Source: Flavobacterium saliperosum (GTDB taxonomy: Bacteria; Bacteroidota; Bacteroidia; Flavobacteriales; Flavobacteriaceae). From it: a stretch of DNA of 64,000 nt. The notes under the pieces were generated by a model. That model made no database searches. It saw only the letters and a program-made list of their open reading frames with translations, and was not told the DNA's origin. Shown here piece by piece: positions 33,883 to 42,343 of the stretch (its first letter is position 1; every line of letters begins with the position of its first letter). The stretch spans positions 458,768 to 522,767 of the forward strand of contig NZ_FMTY01000002.1 in assembly GCF_900100625.1 (NCBI RefSeq). The letters are read 5' to 3'. The position numbers and the translations under genes were made by a program.

Positions 33883-35021
33883 TGGCTCAGAAAATTTTAT
33901 TTATCGACCGTGACGGAACTCTGGTTAAGGAACCGGACGATTACCAATTGGATAGTTTATCAAAACTGGAGTTTTATCCGGAAGTTTTTCAATACCTGTC
34001 GAAAATTGCCAAAGAACTGGATTTTGAAATGGTAATGGTAACCAATCAGGACGGAATGGGAACAACCAGTTTTCCGGAAGAAACGTTTTGGCCCGCTCAA
34101 AGTTTTATCCTGAAAGCATTTGAAAATGAAGGGATAACATTCAAGGAGATTTTCATCGACCGAAGTTTCCCCGAAGACAACGCGCCAACACGCAAACCCA
34201 AAACGGGAATGCTGACCAACTACCTAAACAATTCCTATTATGATTTAACAAATTCCATAGTAATCGGAGATCGCTTAACGGATGTAGAGTTGGCGAAAAA
34301 CCTAGGCAGCAAGGCTATTTTCATAACAGCTCACGAAGCATTAGGCAGCAATGAAATCTCATTTGAAAAAGCCGAACTAGAGAAACAAATCGTCTTAAAA
34401 ACAACATCCTGGAAGAAAATTTACGAATTTCTGAAATTACAACAACGAACAGCAAGCGTTATCCGAAAAACAAATGAAACCGATATCGCAATTACTGTAA
34501 ATTTGGACGGAACGGGAAAAAGCAATATAAATACCGGTTTAGCATTTTTCGATCACATGCTGGATCAAATCGCCCGTCACGGTCAGATGGATTTGGAAAT
34601 TCAGGTCAAAGGTGATTTGAATGTCGACGAACACCACACGATCGAAGATACTGCAATTGCGTTAGGAGAAGTTTTCGCTAAAGCCTTGGGAAACAAACTG
34701 GGTATTGAACGTTATGGTTTCTGCTTGCCGATGGACGATTGTCTGGCGCAGGCAGCCATTGATTTCGGAGGCCGAAACTGGTTGGTTTGGGAGGCCGATT
34801 TCAAAAGGGAAATGATTGGTCAAATGCCCACAGAAATGTTCTTTCACTTTTTCAAATCCTTTACTGACGGCGCAAAAGCCAATCTGAATATCAAAGCCGA
34901 AGGCAACAACGAACACCATAAAATCGAAGCCATTTTTAAAGCGTTTGCGAAAGCCATAAAAGCCGCCGTAAAACGCGATGCCGAAAAAATGATTTTACCA
35001 TCCACAAAAGGAATGTTATAA
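33882..35021 (+). CDS. hisB: bifunctional histidinol-phosphatase / imidazoleglycerol-phosphate dehydratase
   Basis: A 379-residue fusion of two pathway steps. The N-terminal HAD phosphatase (about 1-165) has the nucleophile motif [20 protein letters not shown] and [15 protein letters not shown]. The C-terminal dehydratase (about 185-379) has manganese-binding His-rich motifs [22 protein letters not shown] and NEHHKIEA. This is the same fusion as in enterobacteria. The ATG at 33882 overlaps the hisC stop; the longer frame from 33813 is only the hisC 3' end in another frame. Confidence 0.97.
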   Translation: MAQKILFIDRDGTLVKEPDDYQLDSLSKLEFYPEVFQYLSKIAKELDFEMVMVTNQDGMGTTSFPEETFWPAQSFILKAFENEGITFKEIFIDRSFPEDNAPTRKPKTGMLTNYLNNSYYDLTNSIVIGDRLTDVELAKNLGSKAIFITAHEALGSNEISFEKAELEKQIVLKTTSWKKIYEFLKLQQRTASVIRKTNETDIAITVNLDGTGKSNINTGLAFFDHMLDQIARHGQMDLEIQVKGDLNVDEHHTIEDTAIALGEVFAKALGNKLGIERYGFCLPMDDCLAQAAIDFGGRNWLVWEADFKREMIGQMPTEMFFHFFKSFTDGAKANLNIKAEGNNEHHKIEAIFKAFAKAIKAAVKRDAEKMILPSTKGML

Positions 35022-35022
35022 C

Positions 35023-35604
35023 ATGAAAATAGCCATTATAGATTACGATTCAGGAAATATTCAGAGCGTTTTATTTGCTTTGGAGCGCCTTGGTTTTACG
35101 GGCACCGTTACTAACGATTGGAGTAAAATAAAGTCCGCCGACAAAGTGCTGTTTCCGGGTGTAGGTGAGGCGGGTAGCGCGATGAAAAAACTGAAAGAAA
35201 AAGGTCTGGATGTGTTAATTCCGACTCTAAAACAACCGGTTTTGGGCATTTGCCTCGGCATGCAACTGCTTTGTAAAAGTACGCAAGAAGGAAACACGGA
35301 AGGTCTGGGCATATTTAACGCCAACGCAATCCGATTTTCCAATGCGGTCAAAGTGCCTCAAATGGGTTGGAATACGATTTACGACCTGAATTCGCCCTTG
35401 TTCGCAAACATAAAAGAAAACGAATATATGTATCTGGTACACAGTTTTTATGTTCCAAAGTGCGAGGAAAGTATAGCAACAACAAATTATGAAACCGAAT
35501 ATTCTTCCGCACTGCAAAAAAACAATTTCTACGGGGTACAATTTCACCCGGAGAAAAGCGGAAAATTCGGAGCACAAATTTTATCAAATTTTTTAGCGTT
35601 ATAA
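35023..35604 (+). CDS. hisH: imidazole glycerol phosphate synthase, glutaminase subunit
   Basis: A class I glutamine amidotransferase of 193 residues that feeds ammonia to HisF. The triad is C77 (GICLGMQLL), H175 and E177 (HPEKSG). The oxyanion region is visible as FPGVGEAG near residue 45. It begins 1 nt after hisB. A 179-nt gap with a repeat element follows before hisA, the only large gap in the operon. Confidence 0.97.
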   Translation: MKIAIIDYDSGNIQSVLFALERLGFTGTVTNDWSKIKSADKVLFPGVGEAGSAMKKLKEKGLDVLIPTLKQPVLGICLGMQLLCKSTQEGNTEGLGIFNANAIRFSNAVKVPQMGWNTIYDLNSPLFANIKENEYMYLVHSFYVPKCEESIATTNYETEYSSALQKNNFYGVQFHPEKSGKFGAQILSNFLAL

Positions 35605-35736
35605 TTTGGGCGTTTGGGCGGGCTTTACGTTGCAATCTTTTGTTTTTAAAGGAAAAAACAAAAGGATTTTCTCTTCAAACGAAGTTCACTGAACTCCGAT
35701 GAAAATAATAATATGTGAAGTAATCCCTAACGCGAC
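35605..35736 (+). repeat. probable dispersed intergenic repeat between hisH and hisA
   Basis: A gene-free stretch with a recognisable layout: tandem TTTGGGCG (35605-35612, 35613-35620), a G-rich GGGCGGGCTTT start, an inverted repeat ATCTTTTGTTTTT (35635-35647) / AAAAACAAAAGGAT (35654-35667, one bulged G), and an AATCCCTAACGCG end (35722-35734). This pattern resembles intergenic elements that I recall as scattered through Bacteroidetes genomes. The identity as a multi-copy repeat is inference. Confidence 0.5.
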
Positions 35737-35783
35737 ATCAAATTGCAATCACAATTAATTAAAAATCAACAATCTGAAATATA

Positions 35784-36509
35784 ATGAGAATCATACCTGC
35801 CATAGACATCATCGACGGAAAATGCGTGCGTTTATCCAAAGGCGATTACGCCACCCAAAAAATATACAACGAAAATCCACTCGAAGTAGCCAAACAATTC
35901 GAAGCACACGGAATACAATATTTACACTTAGTCGACTTAGAGGGTGCAAAATCGAATCAGATTGTAAATTATAAAGTATTGGAACAAATTGCAATCAAAA
36001 CCACTTTGCAAATCGACTTCGGTGGCGGTTTAAAATCCGATGCCGATTTACGAATCGCTTTCGAATCCGGTGCCAACCAAATAACCGGCGGAAGTATTGC
36101 CGTTAAAAATCCGGAACTGTTTCAGAAATGGATTGTGAAATACGGTTCCGATAAAATAATCTTAGGTGCGGATGCCAATAACCGAAAAATTGCCGTTTCC
36201 GGCTGGATGGAAGAAAGTTCGGAAGACCTGATTCCCTTTATTCAGAATTATCAAAACAAAGGAATTGAATACGTTATCTGTACGGATATCGCAAAAGATG
36301 GCATGTTGGAAGGACCAAGTTTCGAACTCTATCAGGAAATTTCAGAAACGATTCCCCGTATCAAGTTAATTGCTTCGGGAGGAATTTCAACTTTTGATGA
36401 ATTACCAAGATTAGCCGAGTTGGGTTGTGAGGGAACCATAATCGGAAAAGCGATTTACGAAGGACGAATCTCCTTAAAACAATTAGAAAACTACATCTTA
36501 AACCAATAA
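35784..36509 (+). CDS. hisA: phosphoribosylformimino-5-aminoimidazole carboxamide ribotide isomerase
   Basis: A beta/alpha-barrel isomerase of 241 residues, acting before HisF/HisH. Motifs: the N-terminal catalytic Asp in [29 protein letters not shown], the second catalytic Asp in [13 protein letters not shown], and the phosphate-binding ASGGIS and [11 protein letters not shown] loops. It restarts the operon after the repeat-containing gap; hisF follows after 2 nt. Confidence 0.96.
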   Translation: MRIIPAIDIIDGKCVRLSKGDYATQKIYNENPLEVAKQFEAHGIQYLHLVDLEGAKSNQIVNYKVLEQIAIKTTLQIDFGGGLKSDADLRIAFESGANQITGGSIAVKNPELFQKWIVKYGSDKIILGADANNRKIAVSGWMEESSEDLIPFIQNYQNKGIEYVICTDIAKDGMLEGPSFELYQEISETIPRIKLIASGGISTFDELPRLAELGCEGTIIGKAIYEGRISLKQLENYILNQ

Positions 36510-36511
36510 AA

Positions 36512-37267
36512 ATGCTAACAAAAAGAATTATTCCCTGTCTGGACATCAAAAACGGAAGAACGGTTAAAGGTGTGAATTTCGTTGATTTAAAAGATGCCGG
36601 AGATCCGGTGGAATTGGCTAAAAAATATACCGAAACCGGTGCCGACGAACTGGTTTTTCTGGACATTTCCGCTACGGAAGAACGTCGAAAAACCTTGATT
36701 CCATTGGTTCGCGAAGTGGCAAAAGCGATAAACATTCCGTTTACGGTGGGTGGTGGTATTTCCTCTGTGGAAGATGTGAAACTGCTGCTTCAAAATGGTG
36801 CCGATAAAATATCCATAAACTCCTCCGCGGTAAAAAATCCAAAGCTGATTACAGAATTGGCAAAAGAATTCGGAAGTCAGTGCGTCGTAGTTGCCATAGA
36901 TGCCAAAGAAATCGACGGACAATGGAAAGTGCATCTGATGGGCGGAAAAACCGCAACTGAACGGGATGTTTTTGAATGGGCCAACGAAGTCGAACAACGC
37001 GGTGCTGGAGAAATTCTGTTCACTTCCATGAACAATGACGGAACGAAAAAAGGGTTTGCCAATGAAGCTTTAGCTAAACTGTCGGAAACAGTAAACATTC
37101 CGATTATTGCCAGCGGAGGAGCGGGAACAATGCAACATGTTGCTGATGCCTTTATAAACGGTAAAGCTGATGCGGCATTGGCAGCAAGCATTTTTCACTT
37201 TCAGGAAATCGAAATTCCGGAATTAAAACGGTTTTTGAAACTAAACAACTTAGCAATAAGATTATAA
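36512..37267 (+). CDS. hisF: imidazole glycerol phosphate synthase, cyclase subunit
   Basis: A beta/alpha-barrel partner of HisH (251 residues), closing the imidazole ring and releasing AICAR. Catalytic Asp residues lie in [14 protein letters not shown] (D11) and in the [12 protein letters not shown] segment; phosphate loops are FTVGGGIS and [10 protein letters not shown] paralogue of HisA in sequence and fold. The next gene, hisIE, starts 5 nt later. Confidence 0.97.
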   Translation: MLTKRIIPCLDIKNGRTVKGVNFVDLKDAGDPVELAKKYTETGADELVFLDISATEERRKTLIPLVREVAKAINIPFTVGGGISSVEDVKLLLQNGADKISINSSAVKNPKLITELAKEFGSQCVVVAIDAKEIDGQWKVHLMGGKTATERDVFEWANEVEQRGAGEILFTSMNNDGTKKGFANEALAKLSETVNIPIIASGGAGTMQHVADAFINGKADAALAASIFHFQEIEIPELKRFLKLNNLAIRL

Positions 37268-37272
37268 CTATC

Positions 37273-37872
37273 ATGACTATAGATTTCACAAAAAATACAG
37301 ACGGATTACTTCCGGCCATTATTCAGGATAACGAAACCAAAAACGTACTCATGTTGGGTTACATGAATCAGGAAGCGTTAAACAAAACATTGGAAACAAA
37401 AAAAGTAACGTTCTTCAGCAGAACCAAAAAGCGTTTGTGGACGAAAGGCGAGGAGAGTGGTAACTTTTTGGAATTGGTTTCTTTAAAAACAGATTGCGAT
37501 AACGATACGCTTTTAATCAAAGTAAAACCAATCGGACCAACTTGTCACACCGGATCCGATACTTGCTGGCAGGAAACTAACAATCAGCAATTTGGATTTC
37601 TTTCAAAACTGGAAAACACCATTAAAGAACGTAAGGAAAACGCGAATTCGGAAACCAGTTATGTAGCTTCCTTATTTGCTAAAGGCATCAATAAAATTGC
37701 CCAAAAAGTAGGCGAGGAAGCTGTAGAAGTGGTTATAGAAGCCAAAGATCAAAACGCCGATTTGTTTCTAAACGAAAGTGCCGATTTACTCTTTCACTAC
37801 CTGATACTATTGCAGGCAAAGGGATTTGAACTAAATGATATCATAAAAGTATTGCAATCGCGTGAAAAATAA
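37273..37872 (+). CDS. hisI: bifunctional phosphoribosyl-AMP cyclohydrolase / phosphoribosyl-ATP pyrophosphatase
   Basis: A HisIE fusion of 199 residues. The N-terminal HisI half (about 1-105) has VLMLGYMNQEAL, RLWTKGEESGNFLE, the metal-binding CDNDTLLIKV and the GPTCHTGSDTCW cysteines. The C-terminal HisE half (about 110-199) has the MazG-like KGINKIAQKVGEEAVEVVIEA motif with its Glu residues. It carries out steps two and three of the pathway and ends the his operon. The next gene begins 43 nt later. Confidence 0.97.
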   Translation: MTIDFTKNTDGLLPAIIQDNETKNVLMLGYMNQEALNKTLETKKVTFFSRTKKRLWTKGEESGNFLELVSLKTDCDNDTLLIKVKPIGPTCHTGSDTCWQETNNQQFGFLSKLENTIKERKENANSETSYVASLFAKGINKIAQKVGEEAVEVVIEAKDQNADLFLNESADLLFHYLILLQAKGFELNDIIKVLQSREK

Positions 37873-37915
37873 TTTTCCGGAATAGTCAAAATAGTGTACT
37901 TTTAAAATAAAAAAA

Positions 37916-38581
37916 ATGATTTCAAAGGCCGAACTGCATTTCCTTTCCGAATTAGAGAAAAACAACAATCGAGATTGGTTTACCGAAAATAAAAAGCGAT
38001 TTGAAACCCATCAAAAAGCGGTTAAAGTGTTTTTTCAGGAAGTCAACGACGAATTTGGCAAACAGGACAGCATCGAAAAAATGCAGATTCATCGTATTTA
38101 TCGTGACATCCGGTTTTCTAAAGACAAAACGCCTTATAAAATCAATTTCAGTGTCAGTTTCGACAGAACAAAACCTCATTTACGTGGTGGGTATTACCTT
38201 CACATTCAGCCAGGTGGCAGTTTTGTAGGTGGTGGTTTCTGGGAACCCAATGCCGAAGATTTAAACCGAATCCGCAAGGAATTTGAAATGGACGACGAAG
38301 AAATCCGCGCGATTATTGCCGATCCGAGTTTCAAAAAATATTTCGGTGAACTGAAAGGCGAGGAGCTGAAAACCGCTCCGAAAGGTTTCGACAAAACCCA
38401 TCCGGCCATCGATCTGATCCGTAAAAAACAATACCTGATTTCCCGAAGTTTTACGGATAAGGAAGTCACAAGCGAGAATTTCAAGTCGGAAGTGTTAGCT
38501 ACTTTTAAAGCTATGCGCCCGTTTTTCGACTACATGAGTGAAGTGCTCGGAACCAATTTAAACGGAGAAAGTCTTTACTAA
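37916..38581 (+). CDS. DUF2461 domain-containing protein
   Basis: A 221-residue soluble protein of the DUF2461 (TIGR02453) family. Family segments are visible: FLSELEKNNNRDWFTENKKRFE at the start (37940-38005), IHRIYRDIRFSKDKTPYK, and GGYYLHIQPGGSFVGGGFW. The function is unknown; the conserved basic and aromatic residues suggest a ligand-binding or enzymatic pocket. It follows hisIE by 43 nt and is closed by a terminator, so read-through from the his operon is possible. Confidence 0.88.
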   Translation: MISKAELHFLSELEKNNNRDWFTENKKRFETHQKAVKVFFQEVNDEFGKQDSIEKMQIHRIYRDIRFSKDKTPYKINFSVSFDRTKPHLRGGYYLHIQPGGSFVGGGFWEPNAEDLNRIRKEFEMDDEEIRAIIADPSFKKYFGELKGEELKTAPKGFDKTHPAIDLIRKKQYLISRSFTDKEVTSENFKSEVLATFKAMRPFFDYMSEVLGTNLNGESLY

Positions 38582-38590
38582 TAATAAAAA

Positions 38591-38617
38591 AAGCTGTCGT
38601 AACGGACAGCTTTTTTC
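38591..38617 (+). terminator. intrinsic terminator after the DUF2461 gene
   Basis: AAGCTGTC (38591-38598) pairs with GACAGCTT (38605-38612), loop GTAACG, then a T-run. The A-run on the other side could also serve the convergent minus-strand gene at 38646. Confidence 0.88.
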
Positions 38618-38645
38618 GTTTGTGGTATTTGCAATCTGAGTTAAA

Positions 38646-39041
38646 TTATTCCATTTCTAAAATCATAACCTGACTTTTCAAACGTTCTATCAGCATGTTC
38701 ATCATCCGTTTGTTGATGTTGGAGGAATTCTTAATGTATTCCTGATATTCCTCAACCGTAAAAAGTCCAATGATAATCCCTTTCAGTGAATTTCTGAATT
38801 TAATATCCCGCTGAATGACATTTTCGATGTACGCCATTTTTTTATCGGGCGTCATTCCGAAAAAAGCATTCTTTTGCTTTACGGCATAGTTCAGAAAAAC
38901 ATGAATAAACAATTCGTTCTGTAAAACCAAAATCGGACGCAAGGTTCTGTTCTGAAAAATTTCTTCAGGAGAAGACTGCGCGGTAATCGTTCCAAGAGGC
39001 TCGCCTCTCAAATCAATAAGGAAGGTGTCGCGATTTTCCAT
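38646..39041 (-). CDS. conserved hypothetical protein of Flavobacteriaceae
   Basis: A 131-residue soluble, mainly helical protein without signal peptide. It begins MENRDTFLIDLRGEPLGTIT and contains LRPILVLQNELFIHVFLNY, VIQRDIKFRNSLKGIIIG and a C-terminal helix NKRMMNMLIERLKSQV. Close relatives that I recall in Flavobacterium carry a misleading glyoxalase label; nothing here supports that enzyme. It stands alone between the DUF2461 terminator and the NUDIX gene. Confidence 0.75.
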   Translation of the reverse strand: MENRDTFLIDLRGEPLGTITAQSSPEEIFQNRTLRPILVLQNELFIHVFLNYAVKQKNAFFGMTPDKKMAYIENVIQRDIKFRNSLKGIIIGLFTVEEYQEYIKNSSNINKRMMNMLIERLKSQVMILEME

Positions 39042-39130
39042 TGTTTTTATTTAAAGTTACGAAATAAGAAATTCGATAATTCAATCAAAATAAAAAAGTT
39101 ATTAGTAGTTTAGTGTTGAAAACCTATACT

Positions 39131-39547
39131 ATGCGAACTTCCAAAATATTTGTGACGGTTGATGCCGTTATTCTTAGAAAATCAAATGATTACGAATTGC
39201 TTTTAATCAAACGGAAAAACGAACCTTTTAAAGACTGTTGGGCTTTGCCGGGCGGTTTTGTAGATGAAAACGAAGACTTAAAAACGGCTGCTATCCGTGA
39301 ACTGGAAGAAGAAACCCAAATTAAAGTGGTTGATTTAGAACAAATAGGCGCTTTCGGAAAACCGTTTCGTGATCCCAGAGGACATATGGTTTCGGTAGCT
39401 TATTTCGGAGTAGTACCTGAAAACACTATAGCAATCGCCGCGGATGATGCTAAAGAAACGGGTTGGTTTTCTGTGAAAGATTTGCCAAAATTAGCATTTG
39501 ATCATTTGGATATTGTAACTTTGTCCTTACAAAAGTTTCAATTATGA
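39131..39547 (+). CDS. NUDIX hydrolase
   Basis: A 138-residue hydrolase of nucleoside diphosphates linked to another group. The NUDIX box is complete: a Gly-Phe-Val start, REL and EEET at about 39266-39325, with the usual GxxxxxExxxxxxxREUxEE pattern. The strand LPGGFVDENEDLKTAAIREL identifies the metal-binding helix. The substrate is unknown; the wording (KRKNEPFKDCWALPGGF) is like ADP-ribose or NADH-type NUDIX proteins. I start at ATG 39131; GTG 39113 and TTG 39116 are possible. It overlaps the next gene by 4 nt. Confidence 0.88.
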   Translation: MRTSKIFVTVDAVILRKSNDYELLLIKRKNEPFKDCWALPGGFVDENEDLKTAAIRELEEETQIKVVDLEQIGAFGKPFRDPRGHMVSVAYFGVVPENTIAIAADDAKETGWFSVKDLPKLAFDHLDIVTLSLQKFQL

Positions 39548-39912
39548 ATTACCAGACAAAAAAATGGGTCAGACCGGAAGATTTAAATGCCAACGGAACC
39601 TTATTCGGAGGAAAACTGTTATCGTGGATTGATGACGAGGCGGCACTGTATTCCATTATCCTTTTAAAAAATAACAGAATCGTAACCAAGTTCATGTCGG
39701 AAATCAACTTTATGAGTTCGGCACGACAAGGGGACATAATCGAAATCGGGTTGGACATCGTCAAATTCGGAAAAACCTCCATTACCATGCGATGCGAAGT
39801 ACGAAACGTAATGACAAAAGCCATAATCATCACTGTTGACGCCATTACCATGGTTAATTTAGACAGCTTCGGACAACCGGCCATTCACGGAATGACAGCA
39901 GTAGAAGAATAA
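39544..39912 (+). CDS. hotdog-fold acyl-CoA thioesterase
   Basis: A 122-residue single hotdog domain of the cytosolic acyl-CoA thioester hydrolase family (YciA/BACH-like). The N-terminal helix motif NANGTLFGGKLLSWIDDEAA carries the catalytic-type Asp, followed by the strand pattern FMSSARQGDIIEIGLDIVKFG. It should hydrolyse acyl-CoA to free acid and CoA. It overlaps the NUDIX gene by 4 nt (ATGA). Its stop codon directly abuts the stop codon of the convergent channel gene with no base between. Confidence 0.88.
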   Translation: MNYQTKKWVRPEDLNANGTLFGGKLLSWIDDEAALYSIILLKNNRIVTKFMSEINFMSSARQGDIIEIGLDIVKFGKTSITMRCEVRNVMTKAIIITVDAITMVNLDSFGQPAIHGMTAVEE

Positions 39913-41151
39913 TTAATACTCAATTTTAATAGCTCCGGTTTCATTAATCTCCATATCAAAATAACGAACGGATGCTAAAATATGGTCAAAAATATCGGCC
40001 ATAATGTGTTCGTATTGCAACAGACTTTTATCCTTCACGAAAGCATAAATTTCTAACGGCATTCCGTTTTGTGTCGGCTGTAATTGTCGGCACATAAACA
40101 ACATATCTTTGTTGATACCCGGATGATTAGCAATATACTGATCGATATATTTTCGGAACAAACCGAAATTGGTAAGATTACGTCCGTTAATTAAAATCGA
40201 TTTGTCAATATTATTGGCCGTATTGAATTTAACGATATCCGACTGACGGTGATCAATATACGGAGCCAACAATTGAATTTTCTTCAGGTTTTCAATTTCT
40301 TCTTCGTTTAAGAAACGAATACTGCTGGACTTCAAAAGAATCGAACGTTTTAATCGTCTTCCGTCGGAATCCAACATACCGCGCCAGTTTTTAAACGAGT
40401 CGGAAATCAGGAAATACGTTGGAATCGTGGTAATCGTATTGTCAAAATTCTGAACTTTTACTGTCGCCAGATTGATTTCAACAACATCACCATCAGCACC
40501 ATATTTTTCCATGGTAATCCAGTCGCCAATACGAACCATATCGTTTACCGTTACCTGAATACTGGCAACAAATCCCAGAATCGTATCGCGGAAGATTAAG
40601 ATAATCAATGCGGAAATCGCTCCGAATGTGGCCAAAAGCTGTTCCAACCTCAGATTAAAAAGAATCAGGATAAAATAGACAATACCATAAACCCAAAGCG
40701 TAATCATGATTACCTGAATGTAACTGTCGATGGGCTTGTCCTTATATTTCGGCTGGCCTTTTAGATAATCTTTCAGGGAATGGAAAACACTTCGGATAAT
40801 CCAAAGCGATAACACGATAATGTAAAACTTGACCCCTTTGGTAAAGAATCCTTCCCAATACACAAATTCTTTCAGAATAATCGGAACCGTTTCGTAAACA
40901 AAGAAAAGCGTGAAAAGATGCGCTACATATTTGGCGGTTTTGTTGGCCACCAAAAAATCATCGAAGGTCGATTTCGTTCTTTCGGCCACAATAGCCATCA
41001 GAATGATTAAAATCTTTTTGAAGATATAATCTAAAATATAAGCAACAACAATAAGGACAACGATATTAATGGCTAGGTTAATGTATTCAGCCAGATTATC
41101 GTTAAAATCCCAAGATTTAAGAATTTTATATGCCCAATTGAAGATCTTCAT
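39913..41151 (-). CDS. MscS-family mechanosensitive ion channel
   Basis: A 412-residue membrane protein. About four or five helices precede the pore helix and beta domain; the MscS core reads QLLATFGAISALIILIFRDTILGFVASIQ, spanning about 40560-40645, then VNDMVRIGDWITMEKYGADGDVVEINLATVKVQNFDNT. MscS channels open under membrane tension and release solutes during hypo-osmotic shock. The long C-terminal domain is of the YbdG type. It lies 10 nt downstream of the DUF3817 gene and is likely co-transcribed with it. Confidence 0.92.
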   Translation of the reverse strand: MKIFNWAYKILKSWDFNDNLAEYINLAINIVVLIVVAYILDYIFKKILIILMAIVAERTKSTFDDFLVANKTAKYVAHLFTLFFVYETVPIILKEFVYWEGFFTKGVKFYIIVLSLWIIRSVFHSLKDYLKGQPKYKDKPIDSYIQVIMITLWVYGIVYFILILFNLRLEQLLATFGAISALIILIFRDTILGFVASIQVTVNDMVRIGDWITMEKYGADGDVVEINLATVKVQNFDNTITTIPTYFLISDSFKNWRGMLDSDGRRLKRSILLKSSSIRFLNEEEIENLKKIQLLAPYIDHRQSDIVKFNTANNIDKSILINGRNLTNFGLFRKYIDQYIANHPGINKDMLFMCRQLQPTQNGMPLEIYAFVKDKSLLQYEHIMADIFDHILASVRYFDMEINETGAIKIEY

Positions 41152-41161
41152 ACGCTACAAA

Positions 41162-41437
41162 TTACAATATTTTTTTCTCAACATAAAAGGTCCCGAAAGG
41201 AATTACCGAAGCAATACAAACTTGGAAATATTTTTTAAATGACCAGTTTTCTTCCATTTTGAACATCGTCGCTAAAATGATATACCCGATAAACAATAAA
41301 CCGTGCGCCATTCCGACAGGGAAGAGTAGGGTTTTGTATAATTCCAAATTGGTGGGTTTTAAGAAAAGCATGTTACCGAACAATACCAAAAGTGAAATTC
41401 CTTCAAGTAACGCAACAATTTTAAAAATACGTGTCAT
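41162..41437 (-). CDS. DUF3817 family membrane protein
   Basis: A 91-residue protein with three helices: IVALLEGISLLVLFGNM, GMAHGLLFIGYIILATMF and QVCIASVIPFGTFYVEKKI. The Glu in LLEG, the His in GMAHG and the C-terminal PFGTFYVEKK are family marks of DUF3817. The function is unknown. It comes first in a two-gene unit with the MscS channel. Confidence 0.85.
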   Translation of the reverse strand: MTRIFKIVALLEGISLLVLFGNMLFLKPTNLELYKTLLFPVGMAHGLLFIGYIILATMFKMEENWSFKKYFQVCIASVIPFGTFYVEKKIL

Positions 41438-41510
41438 AAATAATCGATTGAGAATTAAAGTAATAGCCGTTGAATCTGATTTAATATTGTGTTTTTATCA
41501 AAAAACAGTT

Positions 41511-41518
41511 CAAATGTA
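41511..41518 (-). promoter_or_regulatory. -7 promoter box for DUF3817-MscS
   Basis: CAAATGTA on the plus strand is TACATTTG on the minus strand, 73 nt before the DUF3817 ATG. No good -33 element. Confidence 0.45.
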
Positions 41519-41561
41519 GCACACAAACTGATGATACACCCGACTTTTAACTAAAACTTAT

Positions 41562-41588
41562 AAAAAAACTACGCATGAAGCGTAGTTT
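41562..41588 (-). terminator. terminator of the minus-strand hypothetical gene
   Basis: AAACTACGC (41566-41574) and GCGTAGTTT (41580-41588) form a perfect 9-bp stem with a 5-nt loop; on the minus strand a T-run follows. It ends the gene at 41620-41988. Confidence 0.85.
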
Positions 41589-41619
41589 AGTATTGTGTAA
41601 AATAAAATTGACTGCTTGT

Positions 41620-41988
41620 TTAGAAAGCTAAAAAAGCTTTGTTGTATTCTTTCAAATCAGCAAAATTATTTTTGTTTTTCAAATCCGCGAAAAGTGAAAT
41701 TAAATATTCAAGACTTTCCATATTGGTTGCGTTTTCAGTAACATTCGTTGAAGCTCCGTCAAATCCTTCAATCGGCTCATCATCCGGAATTGCAATTAGA
41801 AAAGCATTGTTTGCTTCAATGTGCTCATACGTTAAACGAATTGCCTTCACCAATACAGGATTTTGTTCTTCAAGAGCATACTCTCTTAATTTTTTCAAAT
41901 CTGTAATTAAAGTGTCAGCATTAAACCCATTTTTGAATAAATCTATTTGGATTTTGTTGATTAATTTTTGTGCAGTTGGATTTTCCAC
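41620..41988 (-). CDS. small acidic conserved hypothetical protein
   Basis: A 122-residue soluble protein with a helical N-terminal part (INKIQIDLFKNGFNADTLIT, LKKLREYALEEQNP, LTYEHIEANNAF) and an acidic C-terminal half (DDEPIEGFDGAS). No known domain is recognised; related proteins occur in Flavobacterium as I recall. The open frame runs back to a TTG at 42030, but that TTG lies in a -7 box (42028-42035), so I place the start at the GTG at 41988 (MENPTAQKLINKIQ). It has its own promoter and terminator. Confidence 0.7.
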   Translation of the reverse strand: MENPTAQKLINKIQIDLFKNGFNADTLITDLKKLREYALEEQNPVLVKAIRLTYEHIEANNAFLIAIPDDEPIEGFDGASTNVTENATNMESLEYLISLFADLKNKNNFADLKEYNKAFLAF

Positions 41989-42027
41989 GGTAATAAGTTG
42001 ATTAGTTAAGAACTTGAAATTGGTTTG

Positions 42028-42035
42028 CAAAATTA
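42028..42035 (-). promoter_or_regulatory. -7 promoter box for the acidic hypothetical protein
   Basis: CAAAATTA on the plus strand reads TAATTTTG on the minus strand. It decides the start codon of the gene downstream. Confidence 0.55.
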
Positions 42036-42210
42036 AACTTTATTCTCTTTTTTGAAATAAAAAACACGCATTTATTTCCAACATTTTTGCTTTTCGTATA
42101 TCCTGTCCGATAATTTGGTCTAAAATCAGATTACATCTGCATTTCATCGGTGTTTTTTTCTGATTTAACTAATTTACTTTCAATACCTTAAGTAAGAAAA
42201 TTATTTACTG
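42036..42210. other. intergenic region upstream of the Pel-like operon
   Basis: Part of a 355-nt gene-free gap between the divergent hypothetical gene and pelF. Apart from the two promoter boxes at its edges, a single CTTAAG at 42187-42192 and an AT-rich background, nothing gene-like is visible. Confidence 0.5.
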
Positions 42211-42218
42211 TAAATTTG
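42211..42218 (+). promoter_or_regulatory. -7 promoter box for the Pel-like operon
   Basis: TAAATTTG. A transcript from here would carry a leader of about 120 nt before pelF. No -33 TTG at the normal distance, which may mean that an activator is required. Confidence 0.5.
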
Positions 42219-42311
42219 TTTTATCAGGACTCTTCTAAAGCCTTGAGAAACAGTCAACCACAAACTGTATTTATTTCAAAAACTGCCCAGGAACCAAATA
42301 ATTAATTCTTG

Positions 42312-42335
42312 TTGAAGCGTTATCCATTGCTTCAA
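42312..42335 (+). promoter_or_regulatory. hairpin in the pelF mRNA leader
   Basis: TTGAAGC (42312-42318) is the perfect complement of GCTTCAA (42329-42335) with a 10-nt loop, ending 8 nt before ATG 42344. It could influence translation initiation; this is inference. Confidence 0.35.
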
Positions 42336-42343
42336 TTTATAAA

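Noticed and set aside
42187..42192. Single CTTAAG upstream of the pelF promoter
   Set aside because: There is no second CTTAAG 11 bp away and the distance to the -7 box is 18 nt rather than 21, so I do not count it as a third operator copy.
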